A DNA stretch of 5,855 nucleotides from Actinomycetes bacterium (GTDB lineage: Bacteria > Actinomycetota > Actinomycetes > Actinomycetales > Cellulomonadaceae): positions 1-5,855 of the forward strand of contig JAEWEJ010000263.1 in assembly GCA_023389455.1 (NCBI GenBank), written 5' to 3'. Under the pieces are notes generated by a model. It was not told the DNA's origin. It worked only from the letters and a program-made list of their open reading frames with translations, and did no database searches. Position numbers and translations under genes: made by a program. Shown in pieces: positions 1 through 5,777 of the stretch (position 1 is its first letter; each line of letters begins with the position of its first letter).

Positions 1-2271
1 GTGCAGGGCCTCGAGCTCGACACGGTGGGCGCCGCGCTCGCGGGCCCAGCGGGCGACCGCGCGGGCCTCGGTGACGAGGTCGGGGCTGCGCACCCAGCCC
101 AGGGCGTCGAGGCGACGCACCCGCACGTCGCCCTCCATCGCCCGGGCCGAGCCCTCGGCCGTGCGCGCGGCCTGCTCCAGCAGGTCCCGTGCCGTGGCGG
201 TGTCGCCGCACGCCGCCGCGGCGGTGGCCTCCGCGGTGAGCGAGTACCGCGCCATCCCGGTCAGGTCGGTCTCGTCGAACCGTGCGCGGGCCGTCGCCAG
301 GTGCGTGCGGGCCTCGCTCCACGAGCCCTCGGCGATCGCGAGCAGCCCGAGCGCGGTGTGCACGGTCGACCACTCGACGGCGATCGGCTCGTCGTCCGAC
401 GTGGGCGCCAGCGCGGCCCGGACGGCCTCGAGCTCGCCGGACCACAGGAGCGTGAAGAACATCGCGACGAGCACCTCGCCGCGCCCCCAGCGGTGCTGGT
501 CCTCGTGCGCCGCCGCGATCTCCGCGAACCGCGTGCACAGCGCGAACGCCTGGTGCAGCCGGCCGCTCTCGCCCAGCGCCATCGCGGTCGGCGGCGCCAG
601 CGACACGCGCCGTGCCGGGTAGGCCGCGCCCTCCAGCGCAGCCAGGGCCGCGTCCAGGGTGTCGAGCCGGCCCGCGTAGCCGAGCCGGATGAGCCGGGTC
701 ACCTCGACCTCGTCACGCCACCGCAGCACCGGCAGCACCGGGTCGGCCTCCTCGAGCGGGCGCACGATCCCGTCCAGCACGGCCAGCGCACGGTCCACGT
801 CGCTCAGGCGCCGGTGGGCCACGAGCGTGGCCATGTCCGCCACGTGCAGCAGCAGGGTGACCGTCGGGACGTCGAACGGGCCGGCCGCCAGCAGCTCGGC
901 CGCGCGTGCGAAGTCACGCTCGGCCTCCGCGAGCTGCGTGAGCATGACGCGCGCGTCACCCCGCACGGTGAGCAGGTGCGCCGCGAGAGGGCCGTCCGGG
1001 GTGGAGGCCAGGGCGCCGGTCGCGAGCATCACGACCGAGTCGTACTGGTGGATCGCGAACGCCGCCTCCAGCGCCTGGTGCACCCGCGCGGGCGGCACGT
1101 CCATGCCCAGGTCGATCGCCAGGGCGACCGAGCGGATCAGCGACCCGGCGGCCACGCCCTGCGCGACGGGGGCGTCCAGCGCCCGCTGCAGCAGCTCGCG
1201 CTGCCGTGACGCGGGGATCCAGGCGCGCGCGACCTCCGCGTACGCGGGCGTCGTCAGGTCCACGACGCGCACCGTGCCGCCGGTGACGGTCGGTGCCGTC
1301 GTCGTGGTGACCGCACCGGCCAGCACGAGCTCGTCGACGGCCGCGGCCGGCACCAGGTCGAGCAGCACCTCGAGCGCGACCGGGCAGACCACCGCGCACA
1401 CCTCGAGCGCGGACCGCCCCTGCGCGCTGACGCCCTGCAGGTCCAGCTCGGCCAGGTCCAGCACCCGCGACTGCGGGGTCGGCCCGCCGCGCCACACCCA
1501 GGCGCCGTTGCTCAGGCCGAGCGCGTCCGACGCCAGCGCGTCGTGCACGGCCTCGCGCAGCCGCATCGCGCTGCCGCCGGACGCGCGCCACAGCCGGTGG
1601 GCGGTGTCGGCCGTGACCGGGCCTCCCAGCTCGGCCACCAGCCAGCGCTCGGCCGTCTCGCGCGTCAGCGGCCCGACGTCGAGGCGCTCGACGACGTCGT
1701 CCTTCCACAGCGCGGCCCACGGCGCGCGCGCGGCCCAGCTCAGGCGCAGCGTCGCGACGACCTGCACGGAGCCCTGCCGCACGAGCCACTCGAGGGCGCG
1801 TGCCGAGGCGTCGTCCAGGCGGTGGGCGTCCTCGACCCGCAGCACCAGCCGGCCGTCGCCCCGGCGTCGCTCGAGCCCTGCGGCGAGCGCGCCGAGGGTC
1901 GCCGCGAGGTCGCCGAAGGGCGCGTCGAGGCCGTCCAGGAGGGGCTCGAGCGCACCGAGCGGCAGCGCGTCGTGCGTCCCGGCGCCGCTGATGTGGACGA
2001 CCGTCAGGTCGTCGTGCTCCGTGCGCAGCCGGTCCAGGGCGCGGGTCACGGCCTGGGTCTTGCCGGTGCCGGCGTCGCCGACCAGCAGGACGCTGCGCCC
2101 GGCGCCCAGGGACGTCACCAGGCGCTCGACCATGGCGGGGTTCATGACGGAGGCGGGGGCCGCCGTGGGCGTGGCGCTCGTCGGGGTGGTGGGGGCCTGC
2201 CGCTGCGTGGGGACGGAGGACGAGGTCGCCCGGGGCCGTCCCGCGCGCGTGCGTGCGTCGGACGTGGACAT
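1..2271 (-). CDS. LuxR/MalT-like (LAL-type) ATPase transcriptional regulator, C-terminus beyond window
   Basis: This is an uninterrupted minus-strand frame of 757 codons that runs off the left edge with no stop, so the gene is partial at its 3' end. The ATG at 2271 is preceded by GGAGG (2276-2280) four bases upstream, which supports this start. Residues 1-42 are a Thr/Pro/Ala-rich linker. A P-loop GDAGTGKT lies at about 65-72 after a hydrophobic strand (SVLLV). The segment PLGALEPLL at about 104-112 is typical of LuxR-family ATPases. The Walker B region LVLRVEDAHRLD is at about 142-153. A sensor-like stretch ending WRASGGS is at about 229-235. The remainder (about 350-757) is Ala/Leu/Arg/Glu-rich helical sequence resembling a TPR-like region. 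In this family such proteins bind ATP, sense a ligand or partner, and bind DNA through a C-terminal LuxR helix-turn-helix. That domain is not visible here and is inferred to lie outside the window. Divergent placement beside the sheath operon suggests cluster-specific control. The ATPase assignment is firm; the DNA-binding role is inferred. Confidence 0.85.
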   Translation of the reverse strand, partial: MSTSDARTRAGRPRATSSSVPTQRQAPTTPTSATPTAAPASVMNPAMVERLVTSLGAGRSVLLVGDAGTGKTQAVTRALDRLRTEHDDLTVVHISGAGTHDALPLGALEPLLDGLDAPFGDLAATLGALAAGLERRRGDGRLVLRVEDAHRLDDASARALEWLVRQGSVQVVATLRLSWAARAPWAALWKDDVVERLDVGPLTRETAERWLVAELGGPVTADTAHRLWRASGGSAMRLREAVHDALASDALGLSNGAWVWRGGPTPQSRVLDLAELDLQGVSAQGRSALEVCAVVCPVALEVLLDLVPAAAVDELVLAGAVTTTTAPTVTGGTVRVVDLTTPAYAEVARAWIPASRQRELLQRALDAPVAQGVAAGSLIRSVALAIDLGMDVPPARVHQALEAAFAIHQYDSVVMLATGALASTPDGPLAAHLLTVRGDARVMLTQLAEAERDFARAAELLAAGPFDVPTVTLLLHVADMATLVAHRRLSDVDRALAVLDGIVRPLEEADPVLPVLRWRDEVEVTRLIRLGYAGRLDTLDAALAALEGAAYPARRVSLAPPTAMALGESGRLHQAFALCTRFAEIAAAHEDQHRWGRGEVLVAMFFTLLWSGELEAVRAALAPTSDDEPIAVEWSTVHTALGLLAIAEGSWSEARTHLATARARFDETDLTGMARYSLTAEATAAAACGDTATARDLLEQAARTAEGSARAMEGDVRVRRLDALGWVRSPDLVTEARAVARWARERGAHRVELEALH

Positions 2272-2333
2272 AGCGCCTCCGGGCGGTTCGTGCGGGGGTC
2301 GAACGTCGCCTGCGCGTGGCACGGGGGTGAGCC

Positions 2334-2346
2334 CCGGTCCGGTCCG
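2334..2346 (-). repeat. Left arm of 13-bp perfect inverted repeat (regulator leader copy)
   Basis: The plus strand reads CCGGTCCGGTCCG here, the exact reverse complement of 2519-2531. It begins 63 bases upstream of the regulator start codon. Read in the direction of the regulator transcript it is CGGACCGGACCGG, the same sense as the copy upstream of the sheath gene. It is internally repetitive, with two CCGGT units, so chance in a GC-rich background cannot be excluded. Confidence 0.45.
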
Positions 2347-2409
2347 TGAGACGGGTAAGTGCGACGAAGGGGTGCCGAACGCTCGGGAGGGTGGCGAGGT
2401 TCACTCCAC

Positions 2410-2422
2410 CGGGGGTCCCCCG
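2410..2422. repeat. CGGGGG-T-CCCCCG palindrome
   Basis: There are perfect 6-bp arms (2410-2415 and 2417-2422) around a single central T. A one-base centre makes a stable RNA hairpin unlikely in this form. A dimeric protein-binding site is possible, but runs of G and C are common at this base composition. It lies 42 bases to the left of the TCGGTA/TACCGA palindrome, roughly four helical turns centre to centre. Confidence 0.3.
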
Positions 2423-2452
2423 CACGGCCGCCGTCGAGGCGCTTGCGGAACC

Positions 2453-2469
2453 TCGGTAGCGATTACCGA
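2453..2469. promoter_or_regulatory. Putative operator: TCGGTA-N5-TACCGA palindrome
   Basis: There are perfect 6-bp arms (2453-2458 and 2464-2469) separated by GCGAT. The site stands out because it is the most AT-containing part of the intergenic region. Its centre, position 2461, lies about 44 bases upstream of the transcription start expected from the candidate -10 box at 2493-2498. That is where activators overlapping a weak -35 element usually bind, including LuxR-type dimers. It is a candidate target for the divergently encoded regulator, but the pairing of protein and site is inference. Confidence 0.45.
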
Positions 2470-2492
2470 TGTCCCCGCCGGACCCCCCTGCC

Positions 2493-2498
2493 TAGCCT
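2493..2498 (+). promoter_or_regulatory. Candidate -10 element (TAGCCT) of the sheath operon
   Basis: TAGCCT matches the TANNNT pattern of actinobacterial principal-sigma promoters and lies 75 bases upstream of the sheath GTG. No recognisable TTGACA-like -35 element occurs 16-19 bases upstream; the bases there read TGTCCC. If this is the promoter it is probably activator-dependent. It rests on a six-base match only. Confidence 0.3.
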
Positions 2499-2518
2499 CA
2501 CGACGACCCGCGACGCGC

Positions 2519-2531
2519 CGGACCGGACCGG
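2519..2531 (+). repeat. Right arm of 13-bp perfect inverted repeat (sheath leader copy)
   Basis: The plus strand reads CGGACCGGACCGG, the exact reverse complement of 2334-2346. It ends 42 bases before the sheath start codon and falls within the probable 5' leader of the sheath mRNA. The two arms are 172 bases apart. Confidence 0.45.
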
Positions 2532-2573
2532 CCCCAGCGGCGGCGACCTCACGACCGAGAGAAGGACCCACCA

Positions 2574-4142
2574 GTGCCCACCTACACCGCGCCCGGCGTG
2601 TACGTCGAGGAGATCCCCTCGTCCCAGAAGGTGCTGACGTCGGCGCCCACCGCCGTGACGGCCTTCGTGGGCTTCACCGCGACGGCCCCCACCGACGACC
2701 CGGCCGACCCGCAGGGCCTGGCCCCGCGCCTGGTGACGAGCTGGACCCAGTACGAGGCGCTGTACGGCGGGTTCGTCGAGGGCGCCATGCTGCCCCTGTC
2801 GGTGTACGGCTACTTCCTCAACGGCGGCACGCAGGCGTACATCGTCCGCGTCCCCAACGCCGAGCCGTCGGGCAAGCCGGCCACGCTCGAGCTGCCCGCG
2901 GCGGACCGCGCGCTGGGCCTGCCCGTCGCCGTCGAGTCCGTCGAGCCCGACGCGCAGCTGTCCGTCGCGGTGCGCAGCGACGACGCCCCCGAGGACCTCG
3001 AGGGCCCGACGACGTTCACGCTGACCGTCCTCGACGGCGGTGAGGTCGTCGAGGAGCACCCGGGCCTCAGCCTGGGCGGGCCGCGCGACGCCGCGACGGT
3101 CGTCAACAAGACGTCCACCAAGGTGAAGCTGGAGATCCGCCTCGACGAGGCGACCGACCTGTCCAGCCAGCTCGAGCTGCTGCGCCCCGGCACCTACGAC
3201 CTGCAGCAGGCCGAGCCCGTCAAGGTGCCCGTCACGGGTCGCAAGTTCGCCGGCTCCGAGGCCGCCCGCACGGGCATCAACGGCCTGGCGATCGCCGAGG
3301 ACGTCACGATCGTGGCGGTCCCCGACCTGGTCACCGCCGCGACGCGCGAGGACGGCACGCTGGACCTCGGGCTGTGGAAGGCCGTGCAGACGGCCCTCAT
3401 CGCGCACTGCGAGCAGCACGCCAACCGCATGGCCCTGCTCGACGCGCCCCCCGGGATGACGCCCCAGCAGGTCAAGGAGTGGCGCTCCGAGGTCGCGCAG
3501 TACGACTCGGCGTTCGCGACCATGTACTACCCGTGGATCAAGGTCGAGAACCCCCTCGGCTCCGGTGCGTCGGCCGAGATCGTGGTCCCGCCGTCGGGGC
3601 ACGTCGCCGGCGTGTGGGCCCGCACGGACGAGACGCGCGGCGTGTGGAAGGCCCCGGCCAACGACACGATCCGCGGCGTCCTGGACGTCGAGCGCACCGT
3701 GTCGCAGAACGAGCAGGGCTTCCTCAACCCGATCGGTGTCAACGCGATCCGCCCGTTCGGCACGCGCGGCATCCGCATCTGGGGCGCCCGCACCCTGGCG
3801 TCGGACACCGACTGGCAGTACGTCAACGTGCGCCGCCTGTTCAACATGGTCGAGTCGACGATCCTCGAGGGCACCCAGTGGGCCGTCTTCGAGCCGAACG
3901 ACGTGACCCTGTGGGAGGGCGTCAAGCGGACCCTCACCGGCTACCTGCACGGCCTGTGGCAGTCCGGCGCCCTGTTCGGGTCCACCTCCGAGCAGGCGTT
4001 CTTCGTCCGCTGCGACGAGACCACCAACACCCCGGAGTCGATCGACGCCGGCCGCCTCGTCGTCGAGGTCGGGCTCGCGCCCGTCAAGCCCGCGGAGTTC
4101 GTCGTCTTCCGCATCAGCCAGAACAAGCAGAGCGCGGCCTGA
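2574..4142 (+). CDS. Contractile tail sheath protein
   Basis: This 522-residue protein belongs to the phage tail sheath family and forms the outer contractile cylinder that drives the inner tube into its target. The N-terminus, TAPGVYVEEIPSS at residues 5-17, is the classic sheath signature that extends towards neighbouring subunits. It is followed by AVTAFVGFT (27-35) and a conserved core through about residue 93, including LSVYGYFLNGG and AYIVRV. An acidic, beta-rich insert of about residues 95-225 is probably surface-exposed. The core resumes with ITIVAVPDL-like sequence at 244-252. The C-terminal sheath domain holds GFLNPIGVNAIRPF (382-395), GIRIWGARTL (399-408) and VNVRRLFNMVE (418-428). 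The GTG start at 2574 is chosen because it gives the family N-terminus directly and has AGAAGGA (2560-2566) seven bases upstream. One sheath gene is present, whereas AFP and PVC clusters carry three. It is the first gene of the operon, 38 bases before the tube gene. The family assignment is secure; the insert boundaries are approximate. Confidence 0.96.
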   Translation: MPTYTAPGVYVEEIPSSQKVLTSAPTAVTAFVGFTATAPTDDPADPQGLAPRLVTSWTQYEALYGGFVEGAMLPLSVYGYFLNGGTQAYIVRVPNAEPSGKPATLELPAADRALGLPVAVESVEPDAQLSVAVRSDDAPEDLEGPTTFTLTVLDGGEVVEEHPGLSLGGPRDAATVVNKTSTKVKLEIRLDEATDLSSQLELLRPGTYDLQQAEPVKVPVTGRKFAGSEAARTGINGLAIAEDVTIVAVPDLVTAATREDGTLDLGLWKAVQTALIAHCEQHANRMALLDAPPGMTPQQVKEWRSEVAQYDSAFATMYYPWIKVENPLGSGASAEIVVPPSGHVAGVWARTDETRGVWKAPANDTIRGVLDVERTVSQNEQGFLNPIGVNAIRPFGTRGIRIWGARTLASDTDWQYVNVRRLFNMVESTILEGTQWAVFEPNDVTLWEGVKRTLTGYLHGLWQSGALFGSTSEQAFFVRCDETTNTPESIDAGRLVVEVGLAPVKPAEFVVFRISQNKQSAA

Positions 4143-4169
4143 CGGCCCGAGCCCGCCCCCCACCACCAC

Positions 4170-4174
4170 AGGAG
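4170..4174 (+). promoter_or_regulatory. Ribosome binding site fixing the tube start
   Basis: AGGAG lies six bases before the ATG at 4181. The reading frame stays open far upstream inside the sheath gene, so this site is what decides the tube start. Confidence 0.75.
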
Positions 4175-4180
4175 CACCCC

Positions 4181-4666
4181 ATGGCAAGCAGCGGCACCGG
4201 CCTGTTCAGCGCCGACCCGATCGTCTCCCAGAACTTCTTCCTCGAGATCGACGGGCAGGTCGTCTCCGCCCTCATCTCGGTGTCCGGCCTCGACGTCGAG
4301 GTCGGCGTCGGCAAGGTCACCCAGATCGGCGCCGACGGCAAGAAGCAGCAGGTCAAGTTCCTCGGCCAGACCGTCGAGGTGCCGGACCTGCAGCTCACGC
4401 GCGTCGCCCCCGGCGACGTCACCAACGACCCGCTGTGGAAGTGGTTCAAGGCCGTGCGCGAGGGCGGCCTGAGCGGGTCGCGCGACACCAACCGCAAGAA
4501 CGGCTCCGTCGTGCTCTACGACGCCGGCGCCAAGGAGGTCGCGCGGTTCAACTTCTTCAACGGCTGGCCCAGCAAGATCTCGACCGACCAGCTGTCGGTC
4601 GACGGGTCGGACGCCATCAAGGAGACCGTGTCCCTGGTGATCGAGCGCCTCGAGAGGGTCAAGTGA
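4181..4666 (+). CDS. Major tail tube protein (gp19-like)
   Basis: This 161-residue protein of the T4 gp19-like/CIS tube family forms the rigid inner tube surrounded by the sheath. Visible family features are the N-terminal strand NFFLEIDGQ (18-26), SVSGLDVEV (33-41), a stretch on the tube fold including KFLGQTVEVPDLQLTR (59-74), PLWKWFKAVREGG (84-96), the RKNGSVVLYD strand (105-114), the conserved FNFFNGWPSKIS (123-134) and the terminal VSLVIERLERV (150-160). The length is normal for CIS tube proteins. The start is the ATG at 4181, supported by AGGAG six bases upstream and by the family N-terminus; longer versions would read through the sheath gene out of frame. The stop overlaps the next gene's GTG (GTGA). 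Placement directly after the sheath is the standard order, and its own strong ribosome site fits the high copy number required. Confidence 0.95.
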   Translation: MASSGTGLFSADPIVSQNFFLEIDGQVVSALISVSGLDVEVGVGKVTQIGADGKKQQVKFLGQTVEVPDLQLTRVAPGDVTNDPLWKWFKAVREGGLSGSRDTNRKNGSVVLYDAGAKEVARFNFFNGWPSKISTDQLSVDGSDAIKETVSLVIERLERVK

Positions 4667-5133
4667 CCCTGCGCACCCGGTACGAGTTCACGCTCCCTCG
4701 CGGGTACGTCGACCGCGAGGGGGCGTTGCACCGGCAGGGCGTCATGCGGCTGGCGACGGCGCGCGACGAGCTCGAGCCGCTGCGCGACCCCACGATCAGC
4801 GGCCCGGACGACCCGCGGCTCACCGTCGTGGTGCTCGCGCGGGTCGTCGAGCGGCTGGGTGCGCTGGAGCTGGTGACGACGCACGAGATCGAGGGCCTGT
4901 TCGCCGCCGACCTGGCGTACCTGCAGGACTTCTACGGCGTCATCAACTTCGGCACGCCTGCCGAGGTCGAGGAGTTCCTGGCCGGCCAGGACGACGTGGC
5001 CGCCGTGGCCCCCGCGGCGCCCGCCGCCGTCGTGGAGCCGACCCCGGCCGCCGACGTCCCGGACGCGGGCTTCGTGCCGTCCGCGCGTCCGGCGCGCTCG
5101 GCGATCGAGGAGCTCCCGGCCGAGACCCGGTGA
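4663..5133 (+). CDS. Tail assembly chaperone-like protein
   Basis: This 156-residue protein starts at a GTG overlapping the tube stop (GTGA), which implies translational coupling; a weak GAGAGG lies just upstream. Residues 1-96 look like a compact domain: YEFTLPRGYVDREG (7-20), VMRLATARDE (27-36), LTVVVLARVVERLG (53-66) and FAADLAYLQDFYGVIN (80-95). The LPRGYVD...G...MR.ATA.DE pattern resembles phage tail assembly chaperones of the GpE/gp41 class, which bind tube or tape-measure proteins during assembly. Residues about 97-156 are an Ala/Pro/Val/Glu-rich, probably disordered tail with no recognised motif. Small proteins of this sort occupy the slot after the tube in actinobacterial contractile injection clusters. 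The chaperone role is inferred from pattern and position. The gene itself is well supported by overlap, frame and codon use. Confidence 0.75.
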   Translation: MTLRTRYEFTLPRGYVDREGALHRQGVMRLATARDELEPLRDPTISGPDDPRLTVVVLARVVERLGALELVTTHEIEGLFAADLAYLQDFYGVINFGTPAEVEEFLAGQDDVAAVAPAAPAAVVEPTPAADVPDAGFVPSARPARSAIEELPAETR

Positions 5134-5140
5134 GCGGACG

Positions 5141-5314
5141 GTGCTGCGCTACCCCGTCGACGCGGTCTGGCAGGAGATCGCCTACCTGGCGTACCACCTG
5201 CACTGGCCGCTCGACGACCTGCTGGACCTCGAGCACCTCGACCGGGTCCGCATGGTCCGGGCGGTCGCGGCGATGAACGAGCAGGCGTGGGAGGCGGTGC
5301 GCGACAGTGTCTGA
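5141..5314 (+). CDS. DUF6760/Afp6-like small CIS protein
   Basis: This small gene encodes 57 residues from a GTG at 5141, seven bases after the previous stop. No other in-frame start lies immediately upstream. Residues 4-49 contain YPVDAVWQEIAYLAYHLHWP (4-23), then LDDLLDLEHLDRVRMVR (24-40) and AVAAMNEQAW (41-50). The pattern of an aromatic/His-rich AYHLHWP core, a DLEH.DR motif and a terminal helix with an Asn matches the DUF6760 family as I recall it from CIS clusters, where the homologous position is that of AFP Afp6. Its molecular function is not established. The last eight bases overlap the next gene's GTG start, so translation is likely coupled. AGCGGA just upstream is a weak ribosome site. 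I am confident it is a real gene and fairly confident of the family. Confidence 0.82.
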   Translation: MLRYPVDAVWQEIAYLAYHLHWPLDDLLDLEHLDRVRMVRAVAAMNEQAWEAVRDSV

Positions 5315-5777
5315 GCAGACGCCCCTGGGCGGTGGTGTGCCGACGACGTCCGGCAGGTTCCTGCTGGAGGTCGACGGCGTGGAGATCGGCACGTTCCGTG
5401 AGGTGCAGGGCCTGCGCCTCGACGTCGACGTCGTCGAGCACGTCGAGGGTGGCCAGAACGGGTACGTGCACCAGCTGCCCGGCGTGATGCGCTGGCCGCA
5501 CCTGGTGTTCACGCGCGGCATGGTGCAGTCCGACGCGCTCTTCGGCTGGGTGCAGCGGTCGTCCGGGCAGGGCTTCGCCGGCAACGGCGACACCCTCACG
5601 CGTGCCACCGGCGCCGTGACGGTCCTCGACGACCGCGGCAACCGCATGCGCTCGTGGGAGCTCGACGGCGTCTTCGCCGTGAGCTGGACGGGGCCGTCGC
5701 TGTCCGCCGACTCCGACGCGCCGCTGACCGAGTCGCTCGAGGTCGCGCACCACGGGTTCCGCGCGGTGACGCGGTGA
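5307..5777 (+). CDS. Second tail tube-family protein (gp19-like, probable tube initiator/baseplate)
   Basis: This 156-residue member of the gp19-like phage tail family is clearly divergent from the first tube. It shares the architecture: the N-terminal strand RFLLEVDGVEIGTF (17-30), VQGLRLDVDVVEHVEGG (33-49), MRWPHLVFTRGMVQSDALFGWVQ (61-83), GAVTVLDDRGN (102-112), WELDGVFAVSWTGPS (117-131) and ESLEVAHHGFRAV (142-154). The GTG at 5307 overlaps the end of the small upstream gene by eight bases, and GGAGG at 5290-5294 lies 12 bases upstream. In AFP/PVC-type particles, tube paralogues such as Afp5 sit at the baseplate and nucleate the tube rather than form its bulk. Position after the chaperone-like and DUF6760-like genes suggests the same here. 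The family call is firm; the initiator role is inference from order and divergence. Confidence 0.9.
   Translation: MSEQTPLGGGVPTTSGRFLLEVDGVEIGTFREVQGLRLDVDVVEHVEGGQNGYVHQLPGVMRWPHLVFTRGMVQSDALFGWVQRSSGQGFAGNGDTLTRATGAVTVLDDRGNRMRSWELDGVFAVSWTGPSLSADSDAPLTESLEVAHHGFRAVTR

Larger units (their letters stand above)
2272..2573. promoter_or_regulatory. Divergent intergenic control region between regulator and sheath operon
   Basis: This 302-bp stretch separates the starts of two oppositely transcribed genes, so promoters for both should lie in it. I see no convincing coding sequence in it. It contains the short AT-containing segment around 2453-2470, the candidate -10 box at 2493-2498, two palindromes and a long-range inverted repeat, each listed separately. 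I could not find a convincing -10/-35 pair for the minus-strand regulator. The sheath leader, counted from the proposed -10 box, would be roughly 70 bases long. Confidence 0.7.

Noticed and set aside
1..1209. A long plus-strand open frame at the left edge
   Set aside because: It is the exact antisense, codon-aligned frame of the regulator; its His/Arg/Gly-rich translation shows no domain.
689..3043. A 784-codon plus-strand open frame running through the regulator and into the sheath
   Set aside because: Its Ser/Arg/Ala/Thr-rich composition is typical of shadow frames, and it contradicts both the ATPase motifs on the minus strand and the sheath frame.
4143..4180. Terminator or promoter between sheath and tube genes
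   Set aside because: The 38-base gap has no hairpin with a T-run and no -10-like hexamer; it reads as a C-rich spacer with a ribosome binding site.
2463..4187. A 574-codon open frame on the minus strand opposite the sheath gene
   Set aside because: It is the mirror of strongly GC-biased codons in the sheath gene; the translation is Arg/Gly/Val/Asp-rich with no family features, while the plus strand encodes an unmistakable sheath.
3374..4666. A longer version of the tube gene starting inside the sheath gene
   Set aside because: The extra N-terminal residues are out-of-frame sheath sequence; the ATG at 4181 has a good ribosome site and yields a family-length tube protein.
5000..5145. Programmed frameshift joining the chaperone-like gene to the small DUF6760-like gene
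   Set aside because: No convincing slippery heptamer was found; C-rich runs near 5007-5013 do not re-pair in both sites, and the small gene has its own GTG start.
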